Assembly (NCBI GenBank): GCA_013400115.1
Contig: VXBP01008605.1
Coordinates: 137,492-201,491, forward strand
Direction of reading: 5' to 3'
Source of the DNA: Rhinopomastus cyanomelas
Taxonomy: Eukaryota; Chordata; Aves; Bucerotiformes; Rhinopomastidae
Length of the DNA: 64,000 bases
The notes below the pieces were generated by a model, which searched no databases, was not told where the DNA came from, and saw nothing but the letters and a program-made list of their open reading frames with translations. The stretch's first letter is position 1. Each line of letters starts with the position of its first letter. The translations under genes were made by a program, and so were the position numbers. This document shows positions 9,352 through 21,125 of the stretch, piece after piece.

Positions 9352-10304
9352 TTGCTTTGATTATGTTGGTTTCCTTTTTCTTTACATTCAGGTTTTCCTT
9401 TAAAAATAAATATCTCTGAATCTACTTCATTGTCAAGTTTCAAAGCAGCAGAGTATCAGCTCTACTTTAAACATTTTTTCATGAATGTCTCTTCTGAAAC
9501 ATTTTATTTTCATTAAATTATTTTAATTTAATTTTATTTAATCTCCCTGCACTTTTAAATATGATAAAGATTTGATGATTTAATGGAAAATTTGAACATA
9601 TTTCATGCAGGAAAATCCTCAGGATGGCCTGGGTGAATGCGTTGTGGTTGCTCGGTTGTTGATGAGAAAGTGGTTCTTCACACATTTCTTTTTTGAAGAT
9701 TCACCAGCCAAAATTGATTTTGTCTCAGACTAATGAGTTTTAAAACCAGCCGAATTTCTACCTAATGATGCATTCAGAAGCACACAGGAGATGAGACTTG
9801 AAATTGGAGTGAGGAGCAGAAAGCAAGATTTGTCTTTAGAAGGTGCACTTGGGAGTAATTAAAATGAATTTGAAACACAGGCTCCCTTCTCTGTTACTAC
9901 CACATCTTTTTTTAGTAACACATATTTGGAGTAACAGGTGGTCCTTGCTCCTTGTGGCTTTCATAATGAAGTGAACCTTAAGAACTAATTACTAAACATC
10001 ATTGGTTTGGATTCCTAGGCATACTCAATTATAAGCTGCCTCCTGCCTGGAGAAGATTAGTATTTCCTTTTTATGGATAAAACACAAATAGGAAAGATAC
10101 TGCCACTTTTAGCCAAGAAGTAGCTTTAAGAGATGCATTCATATGTGACTTGGACTACATGCTACAGCTGCAGCTGTAAAGCAGCAATGCACACTTAAAA
10201 CTTAACCCCCATCTTCTACTAACATGAGGTGGGAGTAAGCCGGCATGTAAACTATGAGCTAGAGTGAGCTGTATTCTAGTAAAGCTTCATGTTACTCCTG
10301 GGAA
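9352..10304. other. Non-repetitive interval, nothing recognised
   Basis: AT-rich, especially 9405-9600 (ATTTTATTTAATTTAA-like runs). No repeat family or reading frame of note. Confidence 0.5.
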
Positions 10305-10503
10305 ATAATTTCTTCCCAGTGAGGGTGACAGAGCACTGGAACAGCCTGCCCAGGAGGGTTGTGGAGCCTCCTTCTCTGGAGAAGTTTAAAACCCACGTGG
10401 ACATGTTCCTCTGCGACTTGGTCTAGGTGATCCTGCTGTGGCAGGGGGATTGGACTAGATGATCTTTCAAGGTCCCTTCCAATCCCTAAGGATTCTATGA
10501 TTT
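10305..10503 (+). mobile_element. CR1 fragment, about 200 bp
   Basis: From TTCTTCCCAGTGAGGGTGAC (end of ORF2) to AAGGATTCTATGATTTG. The C-terminal ORF2 words GLP-R and SLEKF are recognisable in translation. Confidence 0.92.
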
Positions 10504-10586
10504 GATTAGTATCTTTCCTTTAATTTGAAAATGACCAATGGGTTTCGTTAAGCTATGAAAATTTGCTGAATGTATTGCTTTTTCTA

Positions 10587-10975
10587 GAATCACAGAACAT
10601 TAGGGATTGGAAGGGACCTCAAAAGATCATCTGGTATGATCCCCTCGCCACAGCAGGAGCACCTAAGTCTAGTCACACAGAAACATGTCCAGGTGTGTTT
10701 TAAAGGAAAAGGAGACTCCACAACCCCCATGGGCAGCCCCTTCCAGTGCTCTGCCACCCTCACTGGGGAGAAGTTCCTTCTCATATTTATATGGAACCTC
10801 CTCTGTTCCATATAATATGTTCACACCCATTGCCCCTCATCCTATCACTAGATGACATTGAGAAGAGCCTGGCTCCATCCTCCTGACACCCACCCTTCAC
10901 ATATTTATAGACATTAATGAGGTCACCCCTCATCTCCTCTTCTCCAAGCCAGAGACCCAGATCCCTCTGCAGAAT
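10587..10975 (-). mobile_element. CR1 fragment, about 390 bp
   Basis: Minus-strand 3' end at 10587 (GAATCACAGAACATTAGGG). The element runs back through RRNFSPVRVAEHWKGLP to the region encoding the SLEK-RL-G block near 10950, where it is truncated. Confidence 0.93.
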
Positions 10976-11460
10976 ACGCTGTAAAGAAAGAAGAGTATCA
11001 AATGTGTTTCCATTAAATTAAGACAAATTTAATCCTTTAGAACCGAGAAAAGCTATCCTTGAAGGTTAACTTCATGAATAAAAATGTCTAGGCCTTCTTT
11101 CGTGTTTTTAATAAGAGTTAGACAATAAGGTAATTGCTTATGAACTGATTTTTCAGATGCAATTTCTGAGCCTCTCTCTTTCAAATGTGCTCTTAGATCT
11201 TATGTAAGCAGCAACAGCAATAAACACTACAGTGCCTGTTTTAGTCACAAATCCAGAAGTTTCCTATGATCACAATTTCCAAAATAGTATTAGGAGTCTA
11301 TGGCTTGGGAAAAAAAACCACAAAAGTAGGACACAGTTGTTCATTTCCAGCCTTCGCTGCTGAAAAGAAAACTGCCTGGTTACCAGCAGCTCATTAGTCG
11401 GGACTTTATGCTTTTGCAAGGGTTCATAACTAGACGCTAGAAAGAAGATGCACATGCCAG
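10976..11460. other. Non-repetitive interval, nothing recognised
   Basis: No repeat or coding signal identified. Confidence 0.45.
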
Positions 11461-11520
11461 TGCTACTCAGTGCTGCTCAAGTGGCAGAAATGCTGCTCAG
11501 TGCTACTCAAGTGACAGAAA
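11461..11520. repeat. Two-copy 30-bp tandem repeat
   Basis: TGCTACTCAGTGCTGCTCAA-type unit at 11461-11490 is repeated at 11491-11520 with three substitutions. The unit itself contains a TGCTxCTCA sub-repeat. Confidence 0.85.
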
Positions 11521-11846
11521 AAACCATCTCGTGAGTGACGACTAGGAGGTTCAAACAAGTCGTTCCACCATTGCCAAAATAACACAAAGATTAGACTTTC
11601 CTGAATGACAAAGGCCTTGCAGTTTTCCTGCAGCACTCCTCTAAAAAAGACATGCACTTGACAAACATGAAAAAAACCCCAAACCCTGGAGAAAGTAAAG
11701 TAGAAGATTTATTATCCCAGTGAGTGTTTAAGAAAACTGGAGAGAACAACAGTACAGGCAGGAACCCTGCTTGCAGACACAGGGAAGTCCACCCCAGGCA
11801 GATGGCAAGTCCAAATGAGTCAGTTGTTGACAGCCAAGGCTTCAGA

Positions 11847-11911
11847 TTATTGGACTAGATGATCTTTTGAGGTCCCGTCCAATCCCTAATGATTCTATGA
11901 TTCTGTGATTT
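11847..11911 (+). mobile_element. CR1 3' end, about 65 bp
   Basis: TTATTGGACTAGATGATC to GATTCTATGATTCTGTGATT. Only the last segment is present. Confidence 0.87.
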
Positions 11912-12427
11912 ATGACAAATAATTTTGTGGGTTGAAAGTGTTCTGGTTGGCACACATTCTGTAGTAAATGTTTGTCTGCATGCTAAAAGCTCTTCAAAAC
12001 CACAAGGGGTCAATCTAGATTTTAGTAATGTAAACTGTAAAAAAGACAACAATCCAGGAGTTAAGTGTTGCCAAAGCCCAGGACAGAAAATGCTCCCGAC
12101 ATCTACATGACTTCTAAACAGAGACTTCATGGAAACACAACCTATAAGAAAACCAGTGTCAGCAGGTTAAGACAGTTTTTTGCACATTGGACTGAAAAGA
12201 GGTTTTTGTGACGAGGAATTAAATTGAATTGTAAGTCCCAGCAATAGTTGCCTGTAATTTGCATCTTTCATTGACTGTCTGTGGTTTTTGATATAAGTGT
12301 ATGTCTGCACACGCACAAAACTCCACTAATAGAAATATGTTAACAAAAACTATAGGAAAATTGATAATTGCAAGTTTAGAACTATGAAACAAATCCCTAA
12401 GGTAATACTAGAAGTATTATGAAACAA
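11912..12427. other. Non-repetitive interval, nothing recognised
   Basis: AT-rich sequence. The 61-codon plus-strand frame at 11925-12110 has no family motif. Confidence 0.45.
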
Positions 12428-12716
12428 GAATCACAGAATCATAGAACATTAGGGATTGGAAGGGACCTGGAAAGATCATCTTGTCCAATCCCCCTGACAC
12501 AGCAGGATCACCTAGACCAAGTCGCACAGGAACACATCCAGGCAGGTTTTAAATGTCTCCAGAGAACAAGACTCCACAACTCCCCTGGGCAGCCTGTTCC
12601 AGTGCTCCGTCACCCTCACTGTGAAGAGGTTCCTTCTCATATTGATGTGGAACCTCCTATGTTCCAGCTCACACCCATTGCCCCTTGTCCTATCACTAGA
12701 TGACACTGAGAAGAGC
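12428..12716 (-). mobile_element. CR1 fragment, about 290 bp
   Basis: Minus-strand translation MSSSDRTRGNGCELEHRRF and RLPRGVVESCSLETFK identifies the ORF2 C-terminus. The 3' end is GAATCATAGAACATTAGGG at 12428. Confidence 0.94.
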
Positions 12717-13484
12717 TGAGTTGGCTATACTGCAACTTTACAAAAGATTGTGTTCTGGAGACGTCGTTTTTCTCATAGGGTAGAAAACAATATTTTGGTA
12801 TCTTTTCAGAAGGGAAATGGAAGAAAGTTATTAAATTGACTATGTTCTATTCTTCTCCTGCAAGATCCTGCACTAGATCTTGCTTCTTGTAATAATCCAG
12901 CTAACACTCCACGACACAAATCTCTATGCAATTACAGGCAGGATCAGCTGGCAGTTATCTGAAGGCAGCAGATAATCCTGGTTCACTTCTGTCACAGCCT
13001 AAAATCTATTTTTCCTTTGATTTTTTTTTCCCCCAATCAGATGCTCTGTGTCATCTAAAGAAAACAATCTGATCACCCTGGAATGAAAACCACTAGGAAA
13101 CATAAGGCACAGCAAATGAAACAGACAAGTTACTCGTTTATGAGTATTTTTAAACAGCATGACTACTCAAGCAATATCTTTCACAATTACCGTGACCTTT
13201 CATATTTCTCACTTTTCCTTTTTTTATCTTTGCTTTTTCTTCTCCGACATCTTTTTCACTAAAATAAAAATCACTCAAAAACACCCCCCAAACATAAAAC
13301 AGAACACAGAACCAAAGCTGTATTTTTGTAAGAATCACTGTTTAATGGCAGTCTTGCACTCTCCCTAACAGTACAGGGTGTTTGTTGGCAAGTAATTCTT
13401 ATGGGGAAGATTTACACATGCCAAACACCCCTAAAAGACTCCTCTCGCCTCAATTGCCCTCTGAGGGGCCCCTTTGTAAGCTGA
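12717..13484. other. Non-repetitive interval with pyrimidine-rich stretch
   Basis: 13200-13250 is T/C-rich and gives spurious open frames on both strands. Nothing else recognised. Confidence 0.45.
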
Positions 13485-13712
13485 TCATAGAGTCATAGAA
13501 TCATTAGGGATTGAAAGGGACCTCGAAAGATCATCTAGTCCAATCACCGTGCCACAGCAGGATCACCTAGACTAAGTTGCAGAGGAACACAACCAGGCAG
13601 GTTTTAAATGTCTCCTGTGAAGGAGACTCCACCAGTCCCTTGGGCAGCTCCTTCCAGTCCTCTATCACTGCCACTGTGAAGAAGTTCCTTCTGGTATTTG
13701 TATCAGATCATT
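13485..13712 (-). mobile_element. CR1 fragment, about 225 bp
   Basis: 3' end at GATCATAGAGTCATAGAATC, running back to AAGTTCCTTCTGGTATTTGT, then truncated inside the ORF2 C-terminus. Confidence 0.92.
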
Positions 13713-14447
13713 TAGACATTGATCAAATCCTTATATTTTATGGGAGATACCCAAAGCAAAAGCTTTCGGGGGGTCAAGATACAAGTGACTTATATCCTCT
13801 TAATCTTAGGATAGACTTGTCATAATCTACTGTTAGTCTACCATTTATTAACCATCCTTCCGTTGAATTACTACGGTGTTACTACAGTGAGATTCCTCCC
13901 ACTCATTAACCCAAACTTATGGATATGACCTGTGACAGCTTTTAGTTACTCAGAACAGTTAGAGTGTGAAAAGGAGGTTAAAAAACCCTCCTGTAGGCAT
14001 CAAGCAGAGATGCACAAGAAAGATGACTAGACATTCTTTACAAAGTCATAACCTGGTGGTTGTTACAGAATAATTCACATTGAAGTCAATTCAGTGGAAA
14101 TGACCTAATTGATTTAGGTTTAGAATGTGGTTTAAAATGAGATATTTATATACATTGCTTTCATTTTGGGATTATCGACAATAAAGGAAATATTGAATTT
14201 TATTTTAAATTGAGAAATGCTTTCTATTGAACATTGGCAGCTGTCAGTATCCCAGAAAACAAGCCTGCTAATTTATGTGTCAAAATAGGAGCACTGAACT
14301 GCTGATAGCATTGATCAATTTACCTCTAGATGACCAGTTGTTACATGAAGTATAATTGTGTGAGATCATCTTTTTCCCAGCGTGAAACTAGCAATGAGAA
14401 GGTTTTCTGCATAGAAAGATCCCTTGTTTAATGCTATACTACTCAAC
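13713..14447. other. Non-repetitive interval, nothing recognised
   Basis: AT-rich unique sequence without coding signal. Confidence 0.45.
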
Positions 14448-14548
14448 TTGTTTCTCTAGGTGATCCTGCTGTGGCAGGGGCATTGGACTAGATGACCTTT
14501 CAAGGTCCCTTCCCATCCCTAATGTTCTGTGATTGTGTGTGTGTGATT
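14448..14548 (+). mobile_element. CR1 3' end with a TG-microsatellite tail
   Basis: CTTGTTTCTCTAGGTGATCC to TGTTCTGTGATTGTGTGTGTGTGATTC. The terminal octamer repeat has partly turned into (TG)n. Confidence 0.88.
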
Positions 14549-15173
14549 CTAATGGCTCAGATCTCGTCCTCGTACCACAACAGCCGAGGAACGCTTTATT
14601 TCCATCATCGAGAATCTTATTTAACAAGGCTAGATTTACTTTAAAGTTTAGACTTCAAGAATAATGCTACCATTATTAGTTTCCTGTCCCTAATGACATC
14701 CAACATTAATAACTAAGGATATGTCACAAGACATTAGAACCCATTTGCCGTACAAGTTGCAGGAAGATTCATCTGGAGGTTTCAAAGCTAAGATTTCGTT
14801 CTGTAACAAGTACAAACAAAGGCACTTCAGCTACTTTGGAAATATAAAAGGTGACAGAAAACCTACAGTGATTTGAGCTTAAAATACTTGTTTCTTGTTA
14901 CATCTTCTAGTGATTTGCACCTGCATAATGTATTGAAGTTAACAGGAGAAACCTACAAAACCCAATTCAATTTTCATCCAAGCAACAATTTTGTGTCGAA
15001 TTGTCATGACACTGTGAGTCCTTGTCTGGATCTCCATGCATCCAACCCATGCTGCCATTATGCAGTGGGTTCCTCTTGAACCCCGCCCTTCCCACCTGAG
15101 AGTCATTAATGTTATTGTTTAGAGACCCTAAAACTAATAAACTATAATAAACCTAATAAACTATAACTAATGT
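14549..15173. other. Non-repetitive interval, nothing recognised
   Basis: Contains a two-copy CTAATAAACTATA repeat (15134 and 15153) just before the next CR1. No gene seen. Confidence 0.45.
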
Positions 15174-15815
15174 TCATAGGATGTTAGGGGTTGGAAGGGA
15201 CCCAAGAGATCATCGAGTCCAACCCCCCTGCCGGAGCAGGACAAAACTATCTAACACCGATCACAGAGGAACACATCTAGGTGGCCTTGAAAGCCCCTAG
15301 AGAAGGAGACTCCACGACCCCCCTGGGGAGTCTGTTCCAGTGCTCTGTGACCCTCACAGTAAAGAAGTTCCCCCTTGTGTTGAGGCAGAACCTCCTCTAC
15401 TGCAACTTACACCCATTGCTCCTTGTCCTATCACAGGGAGCAAGTGAAAAGAGCCTGTCCCCCCCCTCCTGGCCAGCCTTCAGGTACTTATAAACATTGA
15501 TCAAATCTCCCCTAAGTCTTCTCTTCTCCAGACTAAAAAGCCCCAAGTCCCTCAGCCTCTCCTCATAAGCCATGCCCTCCTGTCCCCTTATCATCCTCGT
15601 AGCCCTCCGCTGGACCCTCTCCAGCAGATCCCTGTCCCTCTTAAACTGGGGGGCCCAAAACTGAACACAGTACTCAAGATGAGGCCTCACCAGGGCAGAG
15701 TAGAGGGGGAGAAGAACTTCCCTCAATCTGCTGGAAGAAGAACTTCCCTCGATCTGCTGGAAGAAGAACTTCCCTCGATCTGCTGGAAGAAGAACTTCCC
15801 TCGATCTGCTGGATA
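15174..15815 (-). mobile_element. CR1 fragment of the CATCCTATGA subfamily, 640 bp
   Basis: The 3' end (TTCATAGGATGTTAGGGGTT) differs from the common type and matches the plus-strand tail at 4858-4910. Minus-strand translation is clean for about 109 codons: LLPLYSALVRPHLEYCVQFW, RVQRRATRMIRG, ERLRDLGLFSLEKRRLRGDL. This is one of the better preserved ORF2 C-termini. Its 5' truncated end is a 26-bp tandem array (15710-15812). Confidence 0.95.
15710..15812. repeat. 26-bp tandem array, about four copies
   Basis: The unit CTGGAAGAAGAACTTCCCTC + GATCTG starts at 15731, 15757 and 15783, with partial copies at each end. The unit is CR1 sequence (the region encoding S-R-S-R-E-V-L-L), so the array grew from the truncated 5' edge of the CR1 at 15174. 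Copies are nearly identical, which suggests recent expansion. Confidence 0.92.
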
Positions 15816-15953
15816 ACTAATGTTATAGTTTAGAGCAGTGTTTCAAGACAGATGCTTTAGTTTTATTGTCAGACACAAAGGGAGGGCTTAACAAAACTTC
15901 TTGTCATGGAGAACAGAAAACAAAAGCCCTGAACATTGTTCCTGCTCTCTCTT

Positions 15954-16152
15954 TTCATAGAATCATTAGAGAGTGGAAGGGACCTCAGAAGATCATCTCG
16001 TCCAATCCCCCTGCCGCAGCAAGATCACCTAGACCAAGTCACACAGGAACATTACAGAATCACAGAACATTGGGGATTGGAAGTGACCTTGAAAGATCAT
16101 CTGGTCCAATCCCCCTGCTGCAGCAGGACCACCCAGACCAAATCACACAGTC
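15954..16152 (-). mobile_element. Two CR1 3' ends in tandem
   Basis: 15954-16052 (ATAGAATCATTAGAGAGTGG to CACACAGGAACATT) and 16053-16152 (ACAGAATCACAGAACATTGG to CAAATCACACAG) are two separate ~100-bp minus-strand tails abutting head to tail. They differ at many sites, so this is not a recent duplication. Confidence 0.9.
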
Positions 16153-16329
16153 AAACGGTTCTCTCAGTGCTCTATCAGTTTTACTCAGGAGTATTTGGTC
16201 ACCACTCGTACTGTACAACACATAAACAGGCAGATCACAGTTCATTCTATGGTCAAACACATGCTGAAGCAGAAGAAACACACAACTTCTGAAAAAGAAT
16301 GCAAAGGGAATGCTGTGCACATGTAATCT

Positions 16330-16446
16330 GAATCATAGAATCACTAGGGATTGGAAGGGACCTCGAAAGATCATCCAGTCCAATCCTCCTGCCACAGCAG
16401 GATCACCCAGACCAAGTCGCACAGGGACATGTCCACGTGGGTCTAC
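16330..16446 (-). mobile_element. CR1 3' end, about 115 bp
   Basis: GAATCATAGAATCACTAGGG to GACATGTCCACGTGGGT, truncated within the 3' UTR. Confidence 0.9.
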
Positions 16447-16935
16447 GAATAGTCATGAAACGTGATATTGGCAGGATTAGGTTTGTGCAATGAAACACAC
16501 TGCAAAACAAGTCCAAACACAGCATAATTCTGTCTGGTTTCTCTGCAGTGAAAACTGTTTAAAAACATAATAATATCAAGAACAGCTTTTATCTGAAACC
16601 AATGTCAGGCAGCAAACACACAATCCCAAAAATGCCAAATTTGGAAATACTTTCAGATGAGAGCCACTAATGAGGAGGAAATGCTCTCTTAGTAGCTAAA
16701 AATAGGACAGCTTGTATTCGATCGTTAGCTTCTTCTGGAGAACTAATACAGGCTCGGACCGCAGGGACAAAAGATATAATTCAAAACATCTATGTGTAAA
16801 AAGATTCCTCGATATTTCTTCAGTCTTTATTTTTAGTCCTCGAAAAGAGAATTTTCTGAGGTATTTTATTCTTTCTAACTGTTCAACTTGAAACCTCGGG
16901 TGCATCTTGTATATTGCTCACCTGTGAATACCTGG
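16447..16935. other. Non-repetitive interval, nothing recognised
   Basis: No repeat or gene seen between two minus-strand CR1 copies. Confidence 0.45.
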
Positions 16936-17655
16936 AGAATCACGGAATCACAGAATGTTAGAGATAGGCAGGGACCTCAAAAGACCATCTAGTCCAATCC
17001 CCCTGCCACAGCAGGATCACCTAGACCAAGTCACACAGGAACATGGCCAGGTGGCTTTGAAACCTCTTCTGAAAAGGAGACTTCACAACCTCCCTGGGCA
17101 GCCGCTTCCGGTGCTCTGTCATCCTCATTATGAAGAAGTTCCATCTCATATTAATGTGGATTCTCCTATGTTCCAGCTCACACCCCTTGCCCTTTGTGCT
17201 GTCATTAGATGACATTGAGAAGAGCCTGGCTCCATCCTCCTGACACCCACCTTTTCCATATTTATCAACATGAATGGGGTCACCCCTCAGTCTTCTTTTT
17301 TTCCAAGCTCAAGAAAACCAGCTCCCTCAGCCTTTCTTCATCAGGGAGAGGTTCCACTCCCTTCATCATCTTTGTGGCTCTGTGTGGACTCTCTCCAGCA
17401 GCTCTGTGTCCTTCTGGAACTGAAGGGCCCAGAACTGGACACAAGTTTCCAGATGTGGTCTCACTAGAGCAGAGTAGTAGAGGGAGAGGAGAACCTCTCT
17501 CAATCCAATAACCCCAGTATGCCGTTGGCCTTGTTGGCCACAAGGGCCCGTTGCTGGCTCATGATCATCCTGCTGGCCGACAGGACCCCCAGGTCCCTTT
17601 CTCCTACACTGCTCTCCAAAAGGCCAGTTCCCAACCTATACTGGTACCGGAAGAC
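16936..17655 (-). mobile_element. CR1 fragment, 720 bp, ORF2 C-terminal region
   Basis: The 3' end is GAATCACGGAATCACAGAATG. Reading inward on the minus strand: SSNDSTKGKGCELEHRR, DEERLREL, then CR1 thumb words ERDLGVLSASRMIMSQQRAL near 17500-17650. Several frame changes show that the copy is dead. Confidence 0.93.
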
Positions 17656-18183
17656 TATGAAGCTTATAATCATCAGGCCCATTAAAGAATATTTTGAGTT
17701 CTCTCTCTGTCATCTTCTCTTTCTTAGTCTACTGAGCCTTCCTCCAAGCTAAAAAAATTTTATCTGGCATATTAAATTCTATTTATGCTGAACTAAACAC
17801 CAGAAGGCAGAAGAAAAACTGCAAATGTTGGGTATTTTTCATTTAAAGTCTACAAAATGTTTGCAGCAACTACGTTTGAACAGGTTGTCTGCTTTTGAGA
17901 AGTAAAGTAGCAGGGCTCTGCCAGGAGTTAGAGTATTCCCTGAACACACAGGTGTGCACTAAGGGACTGGAAAGAGTGGGGAAGGTTTGCAGGCCACCAA
18001 GAGGAGGCTGGTGAAGGAGGATGGGATCCTCAGGTCCCAAACACATCTTGGCACTCAAGGCCACTCTCTGCTTCAGAAACTGAGGTGCTTTCTTTACCTA
18101 TCATCCACTTTGCTGGCTAATAAGATCCCAGCAGATCGTGCAAAAGTATTGGAATGTGTCCCCACAGCAGGGCCGCACAGAGA
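17656..18183. other. Interval with no clear repeat
   Basis: 17945-18110 is purine-rich and could belong to the decayed element that follows, but I cannot align it. Confidence 0.35.
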
Positions 18184-18400
18184 AGCAGAGGGTTGGAGCA
18201 CCACCTCTCCTATGAGGACAGGATGAGAGATCTGCGGCCTGGAGAGGAGAAGGCTCTGGCAGGGACTTATAGCAACCTTCCAGTACCTGAAGGGGGCTAC
18301 AGAAAAGTTGGAGAGGGACTCTTCACAAGGGGCTCTAGTCAGCAGACAAGGGGCAATTGCCTCAAAAGAAAAATGTGCAGATTTAGATGATGTCTTGGTA
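18184..18400 (+). mobile_element. Decayed CR1 relic
   Basis: Translation holds LEHHLSYEDRMRDL, LPVPEGGYRKVGEGLF and SSQQTRGNCLK, which correspond to the ORF2 words ERLRELGLF, QYLKGGYKKAEEGLF and SDRTRGN at 4330-4490. It has no 3' tail and is clearly older than its neighbours. Confidence 0.65.
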
Positions 18401-19446
18401 GTGGCTGAAGGCTGGACCTGAGAACACAGAGATGTAGCAGCCTCACCTCTACTGGCTTCAGTTTTCACACAATTTATGCACAACTTGTCTGCACTTAAGA
18501 AATTTGCTATTGCAGCCTTGGAAGATTGCCTTTGTTTTTCCATCTTGCAGAACAGAAAGGTTCTACTTGGCACAGAAATAGTCAAAATAATTCATTAAAC
18601 TCCTGACTTCAACCATAACAAAATTATTTCTACTTCCTCCTCAGTTTAGCTTCTCTAATCTTCAGATATCTCCCTAGATCATGTGTTGCGAAGAGAAATG
18701 AAGATGAATAAGCCCAGTAAGATGCAGCATCAATCTTAACCAACACATCTTAAAATAAAAGACAGATGGCCTTCCAGAACACAGAACCACACAACCTTCT
18801 CTCACCGTCGTTATTTGTGTAAAAATCCCCAAGGCTCATGAACAAGCAGCAAAGGTTCTCCTTTCAAAGCACTCATGCACTAATTAAAAACTCATTTTTC
18901 CACCAAAAGCACACTGTCTCAAAATAGGAGAGATACTAATCACTACAAAAGAGGGACATTGCCTTCCAGGGTTGCTGTAGTTCAACTGCCTCCAAAGCCT
19001 AACTTTCTCATGCACAACACGGTCAAACAAGACAAACAAAACATCACCCCTTGCTCTTAAAAGGCCGTAATGCAATAAAGCAACTGAAGTATTTCATGTG
19101 TCTTGGCAACCCTTCCATGGCTCCTGAGCTGCTCTTGTTTCTGGACAGCGATCCAGAACGGAGGACAGAAATGCTGTTCAACTAAATGCAGTTGTTGGTA
19201 AGAGATGTGATAACTTCAGTCACAGCCAGGTGCAGTAAACATAAAAGTAGGACACAGTTGCAACAAGTTTAGAGTGGATCTGAAGAACTAGACCACTTCA
19301 CACAAAGTTGTAAACGGCTTAGTGTAAATAGATCGATTTTATCTATGCAATTACTTATACGTATGTGCACACCCAGTAAGATTCTAGGTAGTCTATGGAA
19401 AAAAATACTTGTAAGCTTATTGAGGGCTAAATATACATTTTTAGAC
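18401..19446. other. Non-repetitive interval, nothing recognised
   Basis: About 1 kb. A 163-codon minus frame (18094-18585) overlaps the relic above and is antisense to it in part, so I do not call it a gene. Confidence 0.45.
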
Positions 19447-19838
19447 TTCACAGAATCACAGAATCACAGAACATTAGGGATTGGAAGGGACCTGGAAAGA
19501 TCATCCAGTCCAATCCCCCCGTCACAGCAGGATCACCTAGACCAAGTCACACAGGAACACACCCAGGTAGGTTTTAAATGTCTCCAGAGAAGGAGATTCC
19601 ACAGCTCCCCTGGGCAGCCCCTTCCAGTGCTCCGTCACCCTCACTGGGGAGAAGTTCCTTCTGATTTTTATATGGAACCTCCCATGTTCCAGCTCACACC
19701 CATTGCTCCTTGTCCTATCACTGGATGACACTGAGCAGAGGCTGGCTCTGCCCTCCTGACACCCACTCTTCACATCTTTATAGACATTAATAAGGTCACC
19801 CCTCAGTCTCCTCTTCTCCAAGCTAAAGAGGCCCAGCT
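19447..19838 (-). mobile_element. CR1 fragment, 390 bp
   Basis: Minus-strand frame 19537-19821 reads MEKRRLRGDLINVYKDVKSG to VFLCDLV without a stop; the 3' end is TTCACAGAATCACAGAATC. This is a relatively young copy. Confidence 0.95.
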
Positions 19839-21069
19839 TATAACATGACTGTTTACATTTGTGCCCCTGATTACTAAGTAGGCATTTCTCTTTTTACAAA
19901 TTCATTTTCTGCTTGTCCTCATCAGTGTATCAGATCCATCTAACAACAAGCCAAGGAGTTGAGTCTCAGATCACAAAAGCATAGCAGCATTAAGTTGGTC
20001 CCAGCAGGAATAAACCATTTGAACTGCCTTACATATGGCCAGTCAGGACCACGGTGAGAGTTTCTGTGCTAGGGAGGAAGGCAATGATCTGAGGAGGCTG
20101 AGAACTTCCAAGGGACCTGAAAAAGGATTTTGAATAATTACTCCCTTTAGCTCCTATCTACCGTTGAAAAATCAAATTATCAGGATACATTACAACTTGA
20201 AGAAAGGGGAATAGGTGATGTCCTTCCCGTCCTCAGACACTGTCCAGTATCTTCAGGTCTGTACAGTTCTGACTAGGCCAAATCAGACAGGGACAGAATT
20301 CTCTTCCTCGTTTGAGCAGCTCTCTTGTTCAGCATCACTAACTGTGAGCTGATTTTCCCCTTTATTCATGTCCACAAGTGGTTTTTATATGCTGAATAGA
20401 TGTTTCCCACCATTTATTCTTCCCCCCATCAGGGGAAGAATAATGAGATACGGGATATTTGTCACAGCTAACCTGACAATAGTACATCTACATATTCATG
20501 AACGTTAAGCAGAACTTGGATCTGATAACACTTAAGTGCCTGCATGAGCAACACATTCAAAGGGGTAAAGGAGATAATAAAACCAGCTGAGTATTAAATA
20601 CATTTAATACTTCTATTATTAAAACAATTGCATATAATGTAATGGTAGCACTCAAATCATGAAGCCTTTTACATAAAATTGCTTGCTACCACAGTAATTT
20701 AAAGTAGAATGTTTTCTTGCATGTCTCTGGAGATCTCTATTTAACTGTATTTGTCATGAGCGGATACTGTGACGTATCTAGTACTAAGTGTTTTTGTTTT
20801 AAACTACGTCAGGCTACAACAAGACTACTTCAGCAATCCTGTGTTGCAAAAGGAACACATGATGAGGGAGAATGTGTGTGTATATTTATAAATATATCAC
20901 TGAGTTCACTTCCAACAGTCTCACTTCTGGACCAACACGATGTGGGGAGTCAATTCAAGATCTACAATAGAGTGGAAGGGCTCACCAGAGCCTTTCTAGC
21001 AGGAGCCTGAGCACAGCTATGGAAGAGAAAGACAGTACAAATCAGTCATTCTTTGCCTGGCTATCACCT
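19839..21069. other. Non-repetitive interval, nothing recognised
   Basis: About 1.2 kb with no repeat family seen. The 97-codon plus frame at 20717-21010 has no motif. Confidence 0.45.
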
Positions 21070-21125
21070 CAGGTTGGAAAAGACCCTTGGGATCATCAAG
21101 TCCAACCATCAGTCCTACTAAAGCA
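21070..21125 (-). mobile_element. Short CR1 3' end of an older subfamily
   Basis: GGTTGGAAAAGACCCTTGGG followed by ATCATCAAGTCCAACCAT. The sequence differs from the young tail and lacks the terminal repeat. Confidence 0.7.

Noticed and set aside
18094..18585. 163-codon minus-strand open frame
   Set aside because: Mostly antisense to a decayed CR1 (18184-18400), which tends to create long shadow frames.
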